Numbered from the stretch's first letter, positions 18,511-27,216 are shown. The stretch is DNA of 64,000 bases from Flavihumibacter sp. UBA7668 (GCF_002483205.1 NZ_DLHM01000003.1:248001-312000); one strand, 5' to 3'. Numbers and translations are program-made. Notes: generated by a model from the sequence alone, not told the origin.

Positions 18511-18966
18511 ATGAAAGATTCCAGATTCAGAGATGAAAACAAAAGACTCTCCGATTTCTATCGGGAGATCTGGGTGCATTGTCCGGCATGTGAAGAAAAA
18601 GCGATTGCCAGTGCAGACACTGTATCCAAAACAGCCCGGCTAGTGTGTACGCAATGCGGACATAACCAGGAGTGCAGTACAGGAGATGCGTCTTCCAACT
18701 GGATTATGGCTGCCCACAATTTTTTCGATGCCGAACTTTTTCTGAAAGCTGATTTTAAAGATTCCTATTTATTTGCCTATAATCCGGAGCACCTGCTCTA
18801 TCTGGAAAAATATATCGCAGCGGGACTGCGTGAGCACCATAACCGAACAGGTTTTACCTTCCTGGAAAAGCTTCCTAAGTTTTATCATGAAGCAGGAAAT
18901 CGTAAACCATTGCTTGCACTCATTGCCAAACTAAAAAAGAAAGCAGGAATCAAGTATACTCCCTAA
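18511..18966 (+). CDS. zinc-ribbon protein of unknown function
   Basis: The product is 151 residues from the ATG at 18511 (a TTG-initiated extension to 18481 is less likely). An N-terminal zinc ribbon has paired CPAC and CTQC motifs about 22 residues apart, followed by an alpha/beta region (FFDAELFLKADFKDS) and a basic C-terminus (AKLKKKAGIKYTP). No signal peptide is seen, so a cytosolic nucleic-acid or protein-binding role is possible. The family is not recognised. It is alone on its strand and convergent with the chromate operon, and its upstream region carries the shared palindrome. Confidence 0.75.
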   Translation: MKDSRFRDENKRLSDFYREIWVHCPACEEKAIASADTVSKTARLVCTQCGHNQECSTGDASSNWIMAAHNFFDAELFLKADFKDSYLFAYNPEHLLYLEKYIAAGLREHHNRTGFTFLEKLPKFYHEAGNRKPLLALIAKLKKKAGIKYTP

Positions 18967-18982
18967 AAGTTTATTCCTAATT

Positions 18983-19822
18983 CTACCTGCCCAATAATTT
19001 TTTTCTATACGTAAGTGGATTTACGCCCGTTACTTTTTTAAAGATGCGTGTGAAGTGACTTTGATCAGAAAATCCGGTCAGGTAAGTAATATCCGTTAGC
19101 GAATATTCTTCATTCACCATGAGATCTTTTGCTTTTTCAATTCGCTGCTGTCGCAGGTAATCACCAAAACTGAGATTATTAAAGTAGGTAGGGAATTCCC
19201 TGGAAATATAAGAGGGATGTAAATCAAGTGAATTGGAAATTTCCTTTAAGCTTAAAGTTGTATCGATGTGATCCTGCAGAAGATTGCTTAGTTCATGCAC
19301 CCATTCAGGAATTTGTTTTTTCTTTCCTTTACCTTTTTCAAGGAAACTGCTGTACACTTTCCATAACAGGTGTTCGTAGGGTTGTTGAAGGTGGGTTTCT
19401 TTTTGCAGAAAACGCGCCCAGGTATAAAGAGCATCATAGAGTACCATGCCATAGTTCAGCAATTCCTGATCGTCTTTAAAATTATGTGCCAGTCCTGCTG
19501 ATATGGCCCACAGTCCGGCAACCTGTGGAGCAAGCTCATGCCGATCAGTGTCTGCCCCTCTTATAATGGGTGCCATCACCTGCAATGCCGGGTCCTGCAA
19601 CTGGTATTCTTTCAGAAATGCATCAAAGGTGCAAAGTGGACCAACATGAGAGAGTTTAACATCCGGCACATCAAATGGAATGGCATTTTCGCTTAAAGCA
19701 ATCGGTTGAACCTCTTCAAACGGCACAAAAATAAAAACCGCTTCTTTGTCAATGAATCTTTTAATCAGCCACGGACAGGCAATACGATCAATTTTTGGGC
19801 GTTCTCTGGTAATCCATTTCAT
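18983..19822 (-). CDS. ChrB-domain / AraC-type HTH fusion, chromate-resistance regulator
   Basis: The 279-residue product joins two parts. Residues 1 to ~150 match the ChrB C-terminal domain (RPKIDRIACPWLIKRFID, GPLCTFDAFL, HELAPQVAGLWAIS). Residues ~180-279 form an AraC-type double helix-turn-helix with YLTGFSDQSHFTRIFKK and VTGVNPLTYRK. Ordinary ChrB has a different N-terminal region, so this is a rearranged sensor-regulator. Its ATG overlaps the chrA stop by 4 nt (ATGA), so the two are coupled. It is likely a chromate-responsive regulator of its own operon; both domains are clear but the ligand is inferred. Confidence 0.88.
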   Translation of the reverse strand: MKWITRERPKIDRIACPWLIKRFIDKEAVFIFVPFEEVQPIALSENAIPFDVPDVKLSHVGPLCTFDAFLKEYQLQDPALQVMAPIIRGADTDRHELAPQVAGLWAISAGLAHNFKDDQELLNYGMVLYDALYTWARFLQKETHLQQPYEHLLWKVYSSFLEKGKGKKKQIPEWVHELSNLLQDHIDTTLSLKEISNSLDLHPSYISREFPTYFNNLSFGDYLRQQRIEKAKDLMVNEEYSLTDITYLTGFSDQSHFTRIFKKVTGVNPLTYRKKLLGR

Positions 19823-20973
19823 ACAATTAATTTATAAATAATTCCTGCAACTGCACCGGCAAGTATTAAGAGTGGTTCAGGTGTTTTTTTAAACCGTATC
19901 AATATGAGCAGGGATACTACTGCAATCACCACCGAACCAATATCCGTAAATTGTCGTTTGGATAACACAAAAACAGCACCAATAATTGCACCAATTGCTC
20001 CGGCAGTTACGCCATCCACAAATGATTTTATTCCGGGATGTTTTCCATATTTTTTGAAATAGGGAGCGGGAAGAACTGTAAAAAGATAGCAGGGCAAAAA
20101 AGTGGCAAGAGCTGCAACAATTGCTCCCATCCAACCGGCAGTAAGATATCCAATAAATCCAACGGTGATAACAACTGGTCCGGGTGTAATCATAGCCACA
20201 GCAACAGCATCCAGAAATTGTTGTTCATTCAACCATTGGTATTCATTCACCACTCCTCCATACAAAAAAGGAACAATGGCCAGGCCACTGCCAAAAACAA
20301 ATGCTCCGGCTTTTAGAAAAAACAAACCGATATCCAGTAGTTTTTCATGATCAACTTCGCTGCCATTGAATTGCCAGAATAAAAACACACCAGGTAACCA
20401 ATTCACGCTTTGTACTTGTTTAGGTGCGCGGGAATACCACCAACTGATTCCACCAGCCAGTAAAATAAGCCAAATGCTCTCCTGTTCGGCAATAAAGGTG
20501 GAAATTGCCAATACGATTGCAATTGCCCAATACAATTTATTTCCTCCGATACTTTTACGTGAAAGCTTATAAGCAGCAACTGCGATGATGGCCATAACAG
20601 TTGCTCCAACGCCATAAAAAACCGCCTGCATCCAGGGGATTCCATCAAACAGTACATAAAAATAACCAAGCGCAAGCACCATCAGAAAAGAAGGTAAAAC
20701 AAAAGCAATTCCAACGAGCGTGGAGCCCAAAACCCCATAGTGTACATATCCCATATAAATTGCCAGTTGTGCAGCAAGCGGACCTGGAGCCAGTTGTGCC
20801 AGTGCAAGCCCTTCCTTATAATCATCCTCAGAAATCCAGGTCTTCTTTTCTACCAGATCGCGATGCATATAACCTACCAACGCAACAGGTCCGCCAAAGC
20901 CTGTTGTACCCAGACGTAAAAAATAAAGGATTAAATTAATTAATCGATAGGATTGATTTGCTTCCATATACAT
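19819..20973 (-). CDS. chrA: chromate efflux transporter ChrA (two-domain CHR family)
   Basis: The 384-residue membrane protein has the duplicated CHR architecture. The first half has RLGTTGFGGPVALVGYM and LAPGPLAAQLAIYMGY. The second half has KAGAFVFGSGLAIVPFLYGGV and ITPGPVVITVGFIGY. About ten to twelve hydrophobic segments are seen. It exports chromate from the cytosol. It starts 3 nt after the stop of the small outer-membrane protein and is coupled to the ChrB-AraC gene, making a three-gene resistance operon. Confidence 0.95.
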   Translation of the reverse strand: MYMEANQSYRLINLILYFLRLGTTGFGGPVALVGYMHRDLVEKKTWISEDDYKEGLALAQLAPGPLAAQLAIYMGYVHYGVLGSTLVGIAFVLPSFLMVLALGYFYVLFDGIPWMQAVFYGVGATVMAIIAVAAYKLSRKSIGGNKLYWAIAIVLAISTFIAEQESIWLILLAGGISWWYSRAPKQVQSVNWLPGVFLFWQFNGSEVDHEKLLDIGLFFLKAGAFVFGSGLAIVPFLYGGVVNEYQWLNEQQFLDAVAVAMITPGPVVITVGFIGYLTAGWMGAIVAALATFLPCYLFTVLPAPYFKKYGKHPGIKSFVDGVTAGAIGAIIGAVFVLSKRQFTDIGSVVIAVVSLLILIRFKKTPEPLLILAGAVAGIIYKLIV

Positions 20974-20976
20974 TAC

Positions 20977-21486
20977 TTAAAAACTGATTCCAAATTGAAA
21001 TCCGGCAGTAAAAGAAGTCCCATGTTCATTACCAAAGCGAAAAGGAAATGGAAATGCTATAAAATATCCGCTGTGTTTGTTTTTTTTGACAATCTTATTG
21101 ATAACAGGTGTAAAACCATATCGACCGTTGGTTTCAAATGCTGCCCTGCCTGCAAAGGTCCATCCCTGATCAAGAGCAACCAATAAACCCGGATGAAATA
21201 AAAAATTACTCATTCGGCTGCTTCCGTTTTCTGATCGTATGAAAGGAACAAATTCTGCTGAGAACCCGATTCGGGATGATTTCCAGATATTAATTCCAGT
21301 TGGCATACCTACCAGATAGTAGGACTCAAAATTAGTGGTTATTTCAGCCTCTGTAAAAGTTACTATTGGGTGAAGAATGCCGACATACCCGGCTACTTTT
21401 GGAAAAACCGACTCCGTTTGTGCAAAGCCATAAAGCCCCTGCAGAAGACATATCAGTACACAGGAAATCCGAAAAAAAAACAGCAT
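20977..21486 (-). CDS. small outer-membrane beta-barrel-like protein of unknown function
   Basis: The 169-residue product has a signal peptide (LICLLQGLYGFAQ) followed by alternating beta-strand-like segments with aromatic ends (SYYLVGMPTGINIW, HGTSFTAGFQFGISF), suggesting a small barrel. The C-terminal residue is Phe, as in many outer-membrane proteins. It is the first gene of the chrA operon, so a role linked to chromate or sulfate passage is possible but unproven. A hydrophilic loop (about 130-140) is basic (KIVKKNKHS). Confidence 0.65.
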   Translation of the reverse strand: MLFFFRISCVLICLLQGLYGFAQTESVFPKVAGYVGILHPIVTFTEAEITTNFESYYLVGMPTGINIWKSSRIGFSAEFVPFIRSENGSSRMSNFLFHPGLLVALDQGWTFAGRAAFETNGRYGFTPVINKIVKKNKHSGYFIAFPFPFRFGNEHGTSFTAGFQFGISF

Positions 21487-21576
21487 TGCATTAATTTTCA
21501 GTGCAATGGTAGTTGTAGAAACGTCAATAAAATAGTACAGTTTTTACTATTTGTATCCGATTGACAAGGGCAAGCG

Positions 21577-22713
21577 TTAGTTGGCTATTTTATAGTTATA
21601 CAATAACTCGAATGCTTTACGAATTACTGAATTAAATCCTGCTGTATAAGCCGGATGGCAGCCATTACTGATTACCACAATTCCATATTTTTCCTTTGGA
21701 TCAAAGAACATAGCGCTGTATAATCCGTAGGCAGAGCCTGTATGTCCCACCAGGGTTTTGCCTGGTATCAGCGTACTTGTAACATGCAGTGCCAGTCCAT
21801 ATCCTGATTTTTCAGAAAGCGGTGTTTGCATTAAGCGGCTGCTTTTTTTGGAAATAATTCTGTGGCGATTGGCTTTCCCATAATTCATATGCATTCGCAT
21901 ATAACGGGCAAGATCAACTGCAGAAATCTTCATGCCTCCGGTGGGAGAAAAAATGGGGGTGCTATATCCCATGGTATAGTTTCGGATTTCTTCACTGCGG
22001 GGTGCATAGGCTGCCGGTGCAGCTATATAACCGAGGGTATCATTCCGGTATTCGTAAATAGTGGCAAAGCGGCTGGCATCCAATGAATCCACACAATAGC
22101 CGCCATACAAATCCAGGGGATCCAGGATATGGTGTTTTACATACTGATCAAATCGTTCACCACTGTATTTTTCAATGATGGTGCCAATCATATTGAAGTT
22201 CAGGTTGCAATACTGATATCCTTCGCCGGGAGCATAGTCGTTATAACAACTATCCGCATTTGGATTTTTAGCGGGATTGATGGCATCGAGTGTAAAATAG
22301 CCCTGCCGGTCATTGATACTGGAGCGATGTGACAACAGGTGTTCGAGGGTAATAACCTTATCGGGGTAACGGGGATTTCTTACATTGAATCCAACCAGCT
22401 CACTCACATCATCAGAGAGTTTTAATTTCCCTGCTTCCACTAATTGCAAAATAGAAGTGGCGGAAAAGGATTTGGAAATAGAAGCAATGCGGAAAATATC
22501 CACATTGCTTAAGGGAGTTGATGTTTCTTTATTCTTGTATCCGAAGGAATGCGTATAAATCAGTTTATTCTTTTTCACCACAGCCACTGAAAATCCCACG
22601 GCTTTACCGGAATCAATGATGGACTGTAGTTGCTGCTCCATGGTTGACACCTGCGCCTGTGAGGTGAAGGAGACGAGGAGGAGGAGGAAGGATATACTTC
22701 GGAAGAATTGCAT
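21577..22713 (-). CDS. serine hydrolase, beta-lactamase-like (class C/AmpC fold), exported
   Basis: The 378-residue product has a signal peptide ending in FTSQAQ. Catalytic motifs are SISK (Ser78-Lys81), YCN (168-170) and HTG (324-326), the SxxK/YxN/KTG-like triad of the beta-lactamase/D-aminopeptidase family. It probably acts as a periplasmic or surface esterase, peptidase or carboxypeptidase; the substrate is unknown. It lies downstream of the M28 peptidase on the same strand but is separated by the 9-mer array. Confidence 0.93.
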   Translation of the reverse strand: MQFFRSISFLLLLVSFTSQAQVSTMEQQLQSIIDSGKAVGFSVAVVKKNKLIYTHSFGYKNKETSTPLSNVDIFRIASISKSFSATSILQLVEAGKLKLSDDVSELVGFNVRNPRYPDKVITLEHLLSHRSSINDRQGYFTLDAINPAKNPNADSCYNDYAPGEGYQYCNLNFNMIGTIIEKYSGERFDQYVKHHILDPLDLYGGYCVDSLDASRFATIYEYRNDTLGYIAAPAAYAPRSEEIRNYTMGYSTPIFSPTGGMKISAVDLARYMRMHMNYGKANRHRIISKKSSRLMQTPLSEKSGYGLALHVTSTLIPGKTLVGHTGSAYGLYSAMFFDPKEKYGIVVISNGCHPAYTAGFNSVIRKAFELLYNYKIAN

Positions 22714-22722
22714 GATTTATAT

Positions 22723-22868
22723 GTGAATGAGGTGAAGGGGGTGAAGGGAGTGAATGAGGTGAATGAAGTGAATAAAGTGAAGGGGGTGAAAAGGGTGAAT
22801 TATTTGAGGTATTCCATTCACTTCCTTCACTTTATTCACCTCCTTCACCTTATTCACCTCATTCACTT
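22723..22868. repeat. inverted array of degenerate 9-nt repeats
   Basis: Nine consecutive 9-mers beginning GTGAA (e.g. GTGAATGAG, GTGAAGGGG, GTGAATGAA, GTGAATAAA) run from 22723 to about 22803. After a short spacer, six 9-mers of the complementary type (ATTCACTTC, CTTCACTTT, ATTCACCTC and so on) run from 22815 to 22868. Together they can fold into a long imperfect hairpin. The array lies between two same-strand genes and codes for no convincing protein. Confidence 0.85.
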
Positions 22869-22871
22869 TCC

Positions 22872-24422
22872 TCAGTTGCCCGTCCTGTTTGCTTTCCGCT
22901 GCATCGGCCATTCTGCCTGTCGGCCGGTTCTTGAGTTGATGGGCAGAACAGCTTTTTCGCGGGATGTTTTTTGTGGTTCTTCACAAGCCATATACACGAG
23001 GATGGCGGTGAGGATGGCATTGTTGCGCACATCGTCAAAAACAATTTTATCGTAGGTATCGCGATTCGTATGCCAGGTATAACTGCCATAAGACCAGCTT
23101 TTGGAACTCAGGGAGAAAGCAGGCGCGCCAACTGCCACAAAGGAAGCATAATCCGATCCACCACCACCGGGAGAGCCGGGGAAACTGGTTTCAATTTCAC
23201 TGCGGATTTCCTGCGGTACTTTCGACAACCAGCGACCGATATAATCATAGGCATGCAGGAATCCCTGTCCGGCAATATTGGCTACCCGACCGGTGCCATT
23301 ATCCTGATTGAACAAGGCCTGCAAATTGGCAACGATTTCCGGATGATCTTCCACGAAGGCACGGGAACCATTGAGTCCCTGTTCCTCACTGCCCCAATGC
23401 CCCACGAGGATGGTACGTTTTGGATTGGGATAAATCTTCTTAAGGATGCGCATGGCTTCCATCATCACGATGGTTCCGGTTGCGTTGTCGGTGGCACCAG
23501 TACCGCCATCCCAGGAATCGAAATGGGCAGAGAGCATTACGTATTCATTGGGTTTTTCGGTTCCCTTGATTTCAGCCAGGGTATTAAACGTAGGCACTTT
23601 ACCCAGTTCTTTGGAATCAGCCCGAACACTGATAACCGGTTTTACACCTGATTCTGTGAGGCGGAATAACATGCCATAATCTTCCAGGGCCACGTCGATG
23701 GTGGGGATTTTGGTGGTATTGGCGCCGAAGATTTTATTAACACCAAATCCGGCGGACCAGTTACAGATCACTACTCCGGCAGCACCGGCATTTTCCAAAG
23801 CCAGTGCCAGCGCTTTTGCATTGAGACCGGTATTGCTGATGCGTTTTCTCCAGGCTGCGGTTTGTACTTCCCGATCCTTTTTCATTTTTTCGAAGGAAGC
23901 GGGGGTAGCCCATTCCTGCCAGTTATAATCGGGCCGCCCGGTAGGCTGGTTCGGTGAAATCAGTACATATTTTCCTTTTACAGCGGGCAGCCATTTTTGA
24001 AAGGAAATAGAATCGGGTTGATCTGCCAGGATAATGGTTTCGCCGGTTACGGTTTTCCCTTTGGTACTGGGGCTCCAGGCCAGCTGCATGCCTTCCATGG
24101 ATTTCACTCTGGGTGAAACCAGATCGATATGGGTGATGCCTCTCTCCCAGCCTCTCCATTCGCCCCAGTTTTCTATTCTGGCATCAATGCCCCATTCCTT
24201 GTATTTGGCAATAGCCCAATCAGCGGCATTTTTCATTTGCGGGGTACCTACGAGACGGGGACCAATTCCATCTGTCAGCTGATGGGCGATGGTTTCCAAT
24301 TGGGAGTGTTCGTTGGCTTCTTTCACGATCGCTGCAATAATGAGCGAGTCATTTTTCTGTGCGAATCCGGCTGTACTAATCAGGAAACAGCCTGCTACCA
24401 GGGTTTGCTGGAGAAATCTCAT
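22872..24422 (-). CDS. M28-family (M20/M28) secreted zinc aminopeptidase
   Basis: The 516-residue product has a signal peptide ending in STAGFAQ. A PA-like insert spans about 120-270 and the catalytic M28 domain about 285-480. Zinc-ligand motifs are HFD (His300), ATDNATG (Asp312), the paired glutamates in GSEEQGLNGS (346-347), NQDNGTG and a late YTWHTNRDTYDKI histidine. It should cleave N-terminal residues from peptides in the periplasm or outside. The C-terminus is basic and ends 4 nt from the 9-mer array. Confidence 0.94.
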   Translation of the reverse strand: MRFLQQTLVAGCFLISTAGFAQKNDSLIIAAIVKEANEHSQLETIAHQLTDGIGPRLVGTPQMKNAADWAIAKYKEWGIDARIENWGEWRGWERGITHIDLVSPRVKSMEGMQLAWSPSTKGKTVTGETIILADQPDSISFQKWLPAVKGKYVLISPNQPTGRPDYNWQEWATPASFEKMKKDREVQTAAWRKRISNTGLNAKALALALENAGAAGVVICNWSAGFGVNKIFGANTTKIPTIDVALEDYGMLFRLTESGVKPVISVRADSKELGKVPTFNTLAEIKGTEKPNEYVMLSAHFDSWDGGTGATDNATGTIVMMEAMRILKKIYPNPKRTILVGHWGSEEQGLNGSRAFVEDHPEIVANLQALFNQDNGTGRVANIAGQGFLHAYDYIGRWLSKVPQEIRSEIETSFPGSPGGGGSDYASFVAVGAPAFSLSSKSWSYGSYTWHTNRDTYDKIVFDDVRNNAILTAILVYMACEEPQKTSREKAVLPINSRTGRQAEWPMQRKANRTGN

Positions 24423-24530
24423 GTTCGGTTAAGTGTTGTTGTTAGGTGTACAATTTACGGAATTAGGAGCGATACCTGCTTTACCCAATGTTCTATTACC
24501 AACCAGTGAAGTATATGCTATGTCTGCATC

Positions 24531-24587
24531 TTTATAGGGTATTTTTAGGGTTTTTATAGGGTATTTATTGGGTTTATATAGGGTTTA
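24531..24587. repeat. direct repeats of about TTTATAGGGTA
   Basis: Five imperfect copies of an 11-13-nt unit (TTTATAGGGTA, TTTTTAGGGT, TTTTATAGGGTA, TTTATTGGGT, TTATATAGGGTT) stand in tandem in the 268-nt gap between the divergent M28 peptidase and the gene at 24691. They end about 100 nt before that gene's ATG. The function is unknown; they may bind a protein or be simple-sequence expansion. Confidence 0.7.
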
Positions 24588-24690
24588 AAACCAATTTATA
24601 CCCATTAAAAACTCATTAATTTGTCAATTAAGCCTATGACATAAAGCTTTCATTACCTATCTTAAGAAGATAAACCAAACCTTTACACCT

Positions 24691-25044
24691 ATGGCAAGTA
24701 GTACAACCTCCATTCTGAAGGATTTTAGCGGCAAATTGGGCGATCAGTTTGTATTAAAGAGATATGGCAACAAAACCGTGATCTGCATGCTCCCGCAAAG
24801 GGATAAGCGAAAAAAGCGAACGGAGAAACAATTGCAGAATAACCAGCTGATGGCAACCGCCAATGATTTAGCGCATGATATTATTGATGATCCGGCAAAA
24901 AGAGATGCTGCTCAACTCTTCCTAAATGTTACGCGCAATAAATTATATACGAGCCTGATACAGCTCTACTATCAGCAGGTTAAACAGGCAAAAGAAAATG
25001 GGCAGGAGATTCCAAAGAAAATAACAATTGGTCCGGCTGGTTAA
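24691..25044 (+). CDS. small hypothetical protein, lineage-specific
   Basis: The 117-residue product has no signal peptide. The N-terminus (ILKDFSGKLGDQFVLKRYGNKTVI) resembles a short beta-hairpin motif (GKxGDxVxKxxxGKTVI) found in several Bacteroidota-specific small proteins. The middle is very basic (QRDKRKKRTEKQLQ) and the C-terminal half looks helical. Function not recognised. It follows the direct-repeat block and stands alone on the + strand. Confidence 0.7.
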   Translation: MASSTTSILKDFSGKLGDQFVLKRYGNKTVICMLPQRDKRKKRTEKQLQNNQLMATANDLAHDIIDDPAKRDAAQLFLNVTRNKLYTSLIQLYYQQVKQAKENGQEIPKKITIGPAG

Positions 25045-25074
25045 GAGAGAATAAGTTGACAGGGTTATTCTTCG

Positions 25075-25431
25075 CTATTTTACTTCTATCGCAGGTGTGT
25101 TGGTTATTATTTTCCAATGCCCATTAATAAGTACACACACTATTAATGAGTGAAAGATTAGGTATAGGCTTTCCAGTGTCACCTGCACAATAGCGAGATT
25201 TCCGGCTTGTTTGACAGAGTGGTATTCGATACTTCTTGGACTACCTCCAAACTTTTCCGTACGGATGAGATCGATGTAGTCTTTTTTTGAGAATACAAAA
25301 ATTCCTGTTTTATCAAAGAAGCCATCCTGGATATTCTGAAAATCGGAATGCAAGATATCCTCAAGAACTGCTGTGTTACGGTTATCACCAGCTTTTACAA
25401 ATGCTTCTACGGCTGTTTTTACCTGTTCCAT
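25075..25431 (-). CDS. NTF2-like / putative lumazine-binding family protein
   Basis: The 118-residue single domain has the cone-shaped NTF2 pattern: an N-terminal helix (VKTAVEAFVKAGDNRN), HSDFQNIQDG, and C-terminal strands ending NGHWKIITNTPAIEV. It belongs to the family often labelled putative lumazine-binding or SnoaL-like. It lies one base after the azoreductase stop, so it is probably co-transcribed. The ligand or reaction is unknown. Confidence 0.8.
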   Translation of the reverse strand: MEQVKTAVEAFVKAGDNRNTAVLEDILHSDFQNIQDGFFDKTGIFVFSKKDYIDLIRTEKFGGSPRSIEYHSVKQAGNLAIVQVTLESLYLIFHSLIVCVLINGHWKIITNTPAIEVK

Positions 25432-25432
25432 A

Positions 25433-26017
25433 TTATCTATTATTTATACTATTATTAAATGATGTAATCTGATTATGGAGTTGTTTTGTGGCATAGTTTT
25501 CATCCGCTGTGCCATCTAGCGAATAAAAATAAATATCCTTTATGCCTATATAGTTTAAAACTTGTTGCAGGTGCATTTCCACAAAGCTTAGGGCATCCGT
25601 CTTTATATCGCCCATAGATGACAGAATGTATGCTTTTTTGTTCTTTAGTAATCCTATGGGTTTATCTTCGTAGCGAAATGTTTTACCGGTCCGCACTACA
25701 AGATCGATATACGCTTTTAATGAAGAGGGTATGCCAAAGTTGTACATCGGAACCGTGATAAGGATTTCATCACATTCAAATAATTCTGCGATTAATTCAT
25801 CAGACAATCTTATTTTCTCTGACGGGTTTTGATCAATATGAAATTCCTCAAATAATGCCTGGTCGAGGTGCGGAATAAAGCAAGTACCTACTTCCCGGTG
25901 TTTGACTTTACCATCCGGGTTCCTTATTTTCCATTCCTGAACAAAATTATCTCCTATTCTTCGGCTATAGGAGTTTTTTAGACGCATGCTACTGTCAATT
26001 CGCAAAAGTGTTTTCAT
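25433..26017 (-). CDS. azoR: FMN-dependent NADH-azoreductase
   Basis: The 194-residue flavodoxin-fold protein matches AzoR. The N-terminal RIDSSMRLKNSYSRRIGDNF is the phosphate-binding start, ITVPMYNFGIPSSLKAYIDLV is the FMN-binding hallmark, and LSSMGDIKTD follows. It reduces quinones and azo compounds with NADH in the cytosol. It lies between the sigma-factor gene and the NTF2-like gene on the same strand, a context typical of thiol or quinone stress units. Confidence 0.92.
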   Translation of the reverse strand: MKTLLRIDSSMRLKNSYSRRIGDNFVQEWKIRNPDGKVKHREVGTCFIPHLDQALFEEFHIDQNPSEKIRLSDELIAELFECDEILITVPMYNFGIPSSLKAYIDLVVRTGKTFRYEDKPIGLLKNKKAYILSSMGDIKTDALSFVEMHLQQVLNYIGIKDIYFYSLDGTADENYATKQLHNQITSFNNSINNR

Positions 26018-26050
26018 CGATTTATCCTTTTATGAAAGACAGGTCAGGTA

Positions 26051-26896
26051 TTAAATAGGTGACAGCTTGTTGAGATTTTTTAGTTTTTCAGGGTCAACAA
26101 TAGAATACACTTCCTGGATCAACCCATCGCTGTTTAATTGAAGAATATGGCAATTATGTAATTTTTCATTTTCCCAGAAGCAAATTGCCGGTTGGTGATT
26201 TAACAATTGAAAGGTGACTTCTTTGTCCATCAAAAATTGTTGCTGCACATAAATCAATAGTGTAGCAGTAGCCGTCCTTCCCATTTCTGTTCCTTTAACC
26301 ACTTGAACTTTAGTTCCGCCATCCGCATTCAGTTTTATGTCGCTGACCAATAGGTGTTCTAATTCCCGGATATCAGCCTGGGCCAAGGCTGCCTGATACT
26401 TCCCTAATATTTCAGTAGTCCTGGAATTGGGTTTATCCGGTAAAAATTTGGCGCTCTTCAATTGTTTGTTCGCCCTGCTTAATAGCTGTCGTGAATTTTC
26501 CGTACTAATATCAAGCAATTCGGCAATTTCAGCATGCGAATAATTGAATCCTTCCTTCAGTATAAAAGCAGCTCTTTCTTTCGGTGTAAGGTGCTCGAAC
26601 AAGACAAGTAAGGTATAGCTTGCGGTTTCGTCCCTGATAAGTTTTGTATCGGCATTCTCAAACGAAACAGGTTCGGGTAGCCACTCACCAAAAACTTCTT
26701 TTTTATTCTGACGGGTCTTAAAATTGATAGAATGATTAATAGTACTTTTAATTAAATAGTTTGATTCGTGACGGATGTTTGATTTATCCAGCGTAATATA
26801 TTTTTCCAGCACATCCTGCACCACATCTCTGGCATCCTCGTAAGAACCAACGATGTTGTAGGCATAGGTCAGAAGTTTATTGTAGTAATTCTGCAT
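26051..26896 (-). CDS. ECF41/SigJ-like RNA polymerase sigma factor with NTF2 domain
   Basis: The 281-residue product has sigma region 2 (about 5-70: AYNIVGSYEDARDVVQDVL) and region 4 (about 100-148: LTPKERAAFILKEGF, HAEIAELLDIS). A C-terminal NTF2/SnoaL-like domain (about 160-281) carries ADGGTKV at 191-197 and VDPEKL near 268. The latter two resemble the DGGGK and NPDR-type motifs of the ECF41 group, where this extension controls activity without an anti-sigma factor. ECF41 genes are usually next to oxidoreductase or DoxX-type targets. Here azoreductase is downstream and a broken DoxX upstream. Confidence 0.9.
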   Translation of the reverse strand: MQNYYNKLLTYAYNIVGSYEDARDVVQDVLEKYITLDKSNIRHESNYLIKSTINHSINFKTRQNKKEVFGEWLPEPVSFENADTKLIRDETASYTLLVLFEHLTPKERAAFILKEGFNYSHAEIAELLDISTENSRQLLSRANKQLKSAKFLPDKPNSRTTEILGKYQAALAQADIRELEHLLVSDIKLNADGGTKVQVVKGTEMGRTATATLLIYVQQQFLMDKEVTFQLLNHQPAICFWENEKLHNCHILQLNSDGLIQEVYSIVDPEKLKNLNKLSPI

Positions 26897-27027
26897 TTTT
26901 ATAAAATTTACACATCGTTTGTAGAAACCGGCAAGTTGGCTTTCTCAACTTTGATTTTTATCAAAAAGTTGTTCAGCCTGTTTGTATGTTTCATCACTTA
27001 ATCCGTTTTTACTAATTAAGGTTACTT

Positions 27028-27216
27028 CTATTTATAAATTTGTGTTTTGGTCGATATCAAATTATCGAGTGCGTATTTTCCACTTCCCTGAATTAACAGA
27101 GCCAGGCATAAGCCCAGCATAGCCCGTGCTCCATGTGGCCACATAACGATGCCTATGGCCAGGCGAATGATCAAACCGGTATAATCGTTTTGTGTATTAA
27201 ATATTTTCTGTTTCAT
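27028..27216 (-). pseudogene. DoxX family protein with large in-frame internal deletion
   Basis: Only 62 codons remain. The start (YTGLIIRLAIGIVMWPHGA, the DoxX first membrane segment) is joined directly to the normal DoxX end (GLCLALLIQGSGKYALDNL). About 80-90 residues of the usual ~140-residue family length, including the middle membrane helices, are missing, yet the frame is kept. It may still make a two-helix peptide but can hardly be a working DoxX. The neighbours (ECF41-like sigma factor, azoreductase) are those expected for an intact copy. In 26945-27034 a further short frame (SDETYKQAEQLFDKNQS) looks like a remnant. Confidence 0.75.

Noticed and set aside
22723..22868. Possible CRISPR array
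   Set aside because: Units are 9 nt with no spacers and are inverted about the centre; no cas genes are seen in the window.
22717..22911. Low-complexity frame (KVNEVNKVKEVNK type) across the 9-mer array
   Set aside because: It only reflects translation of the repeat, open in several frames on both strands.
26945..27034. Short frame with SDETYKQAEQLFDKNQS between the sigma factor and the DoxX remnant
   Set aside because: No start codon and overlap with the DoxX stop; at most a decayed gene end.
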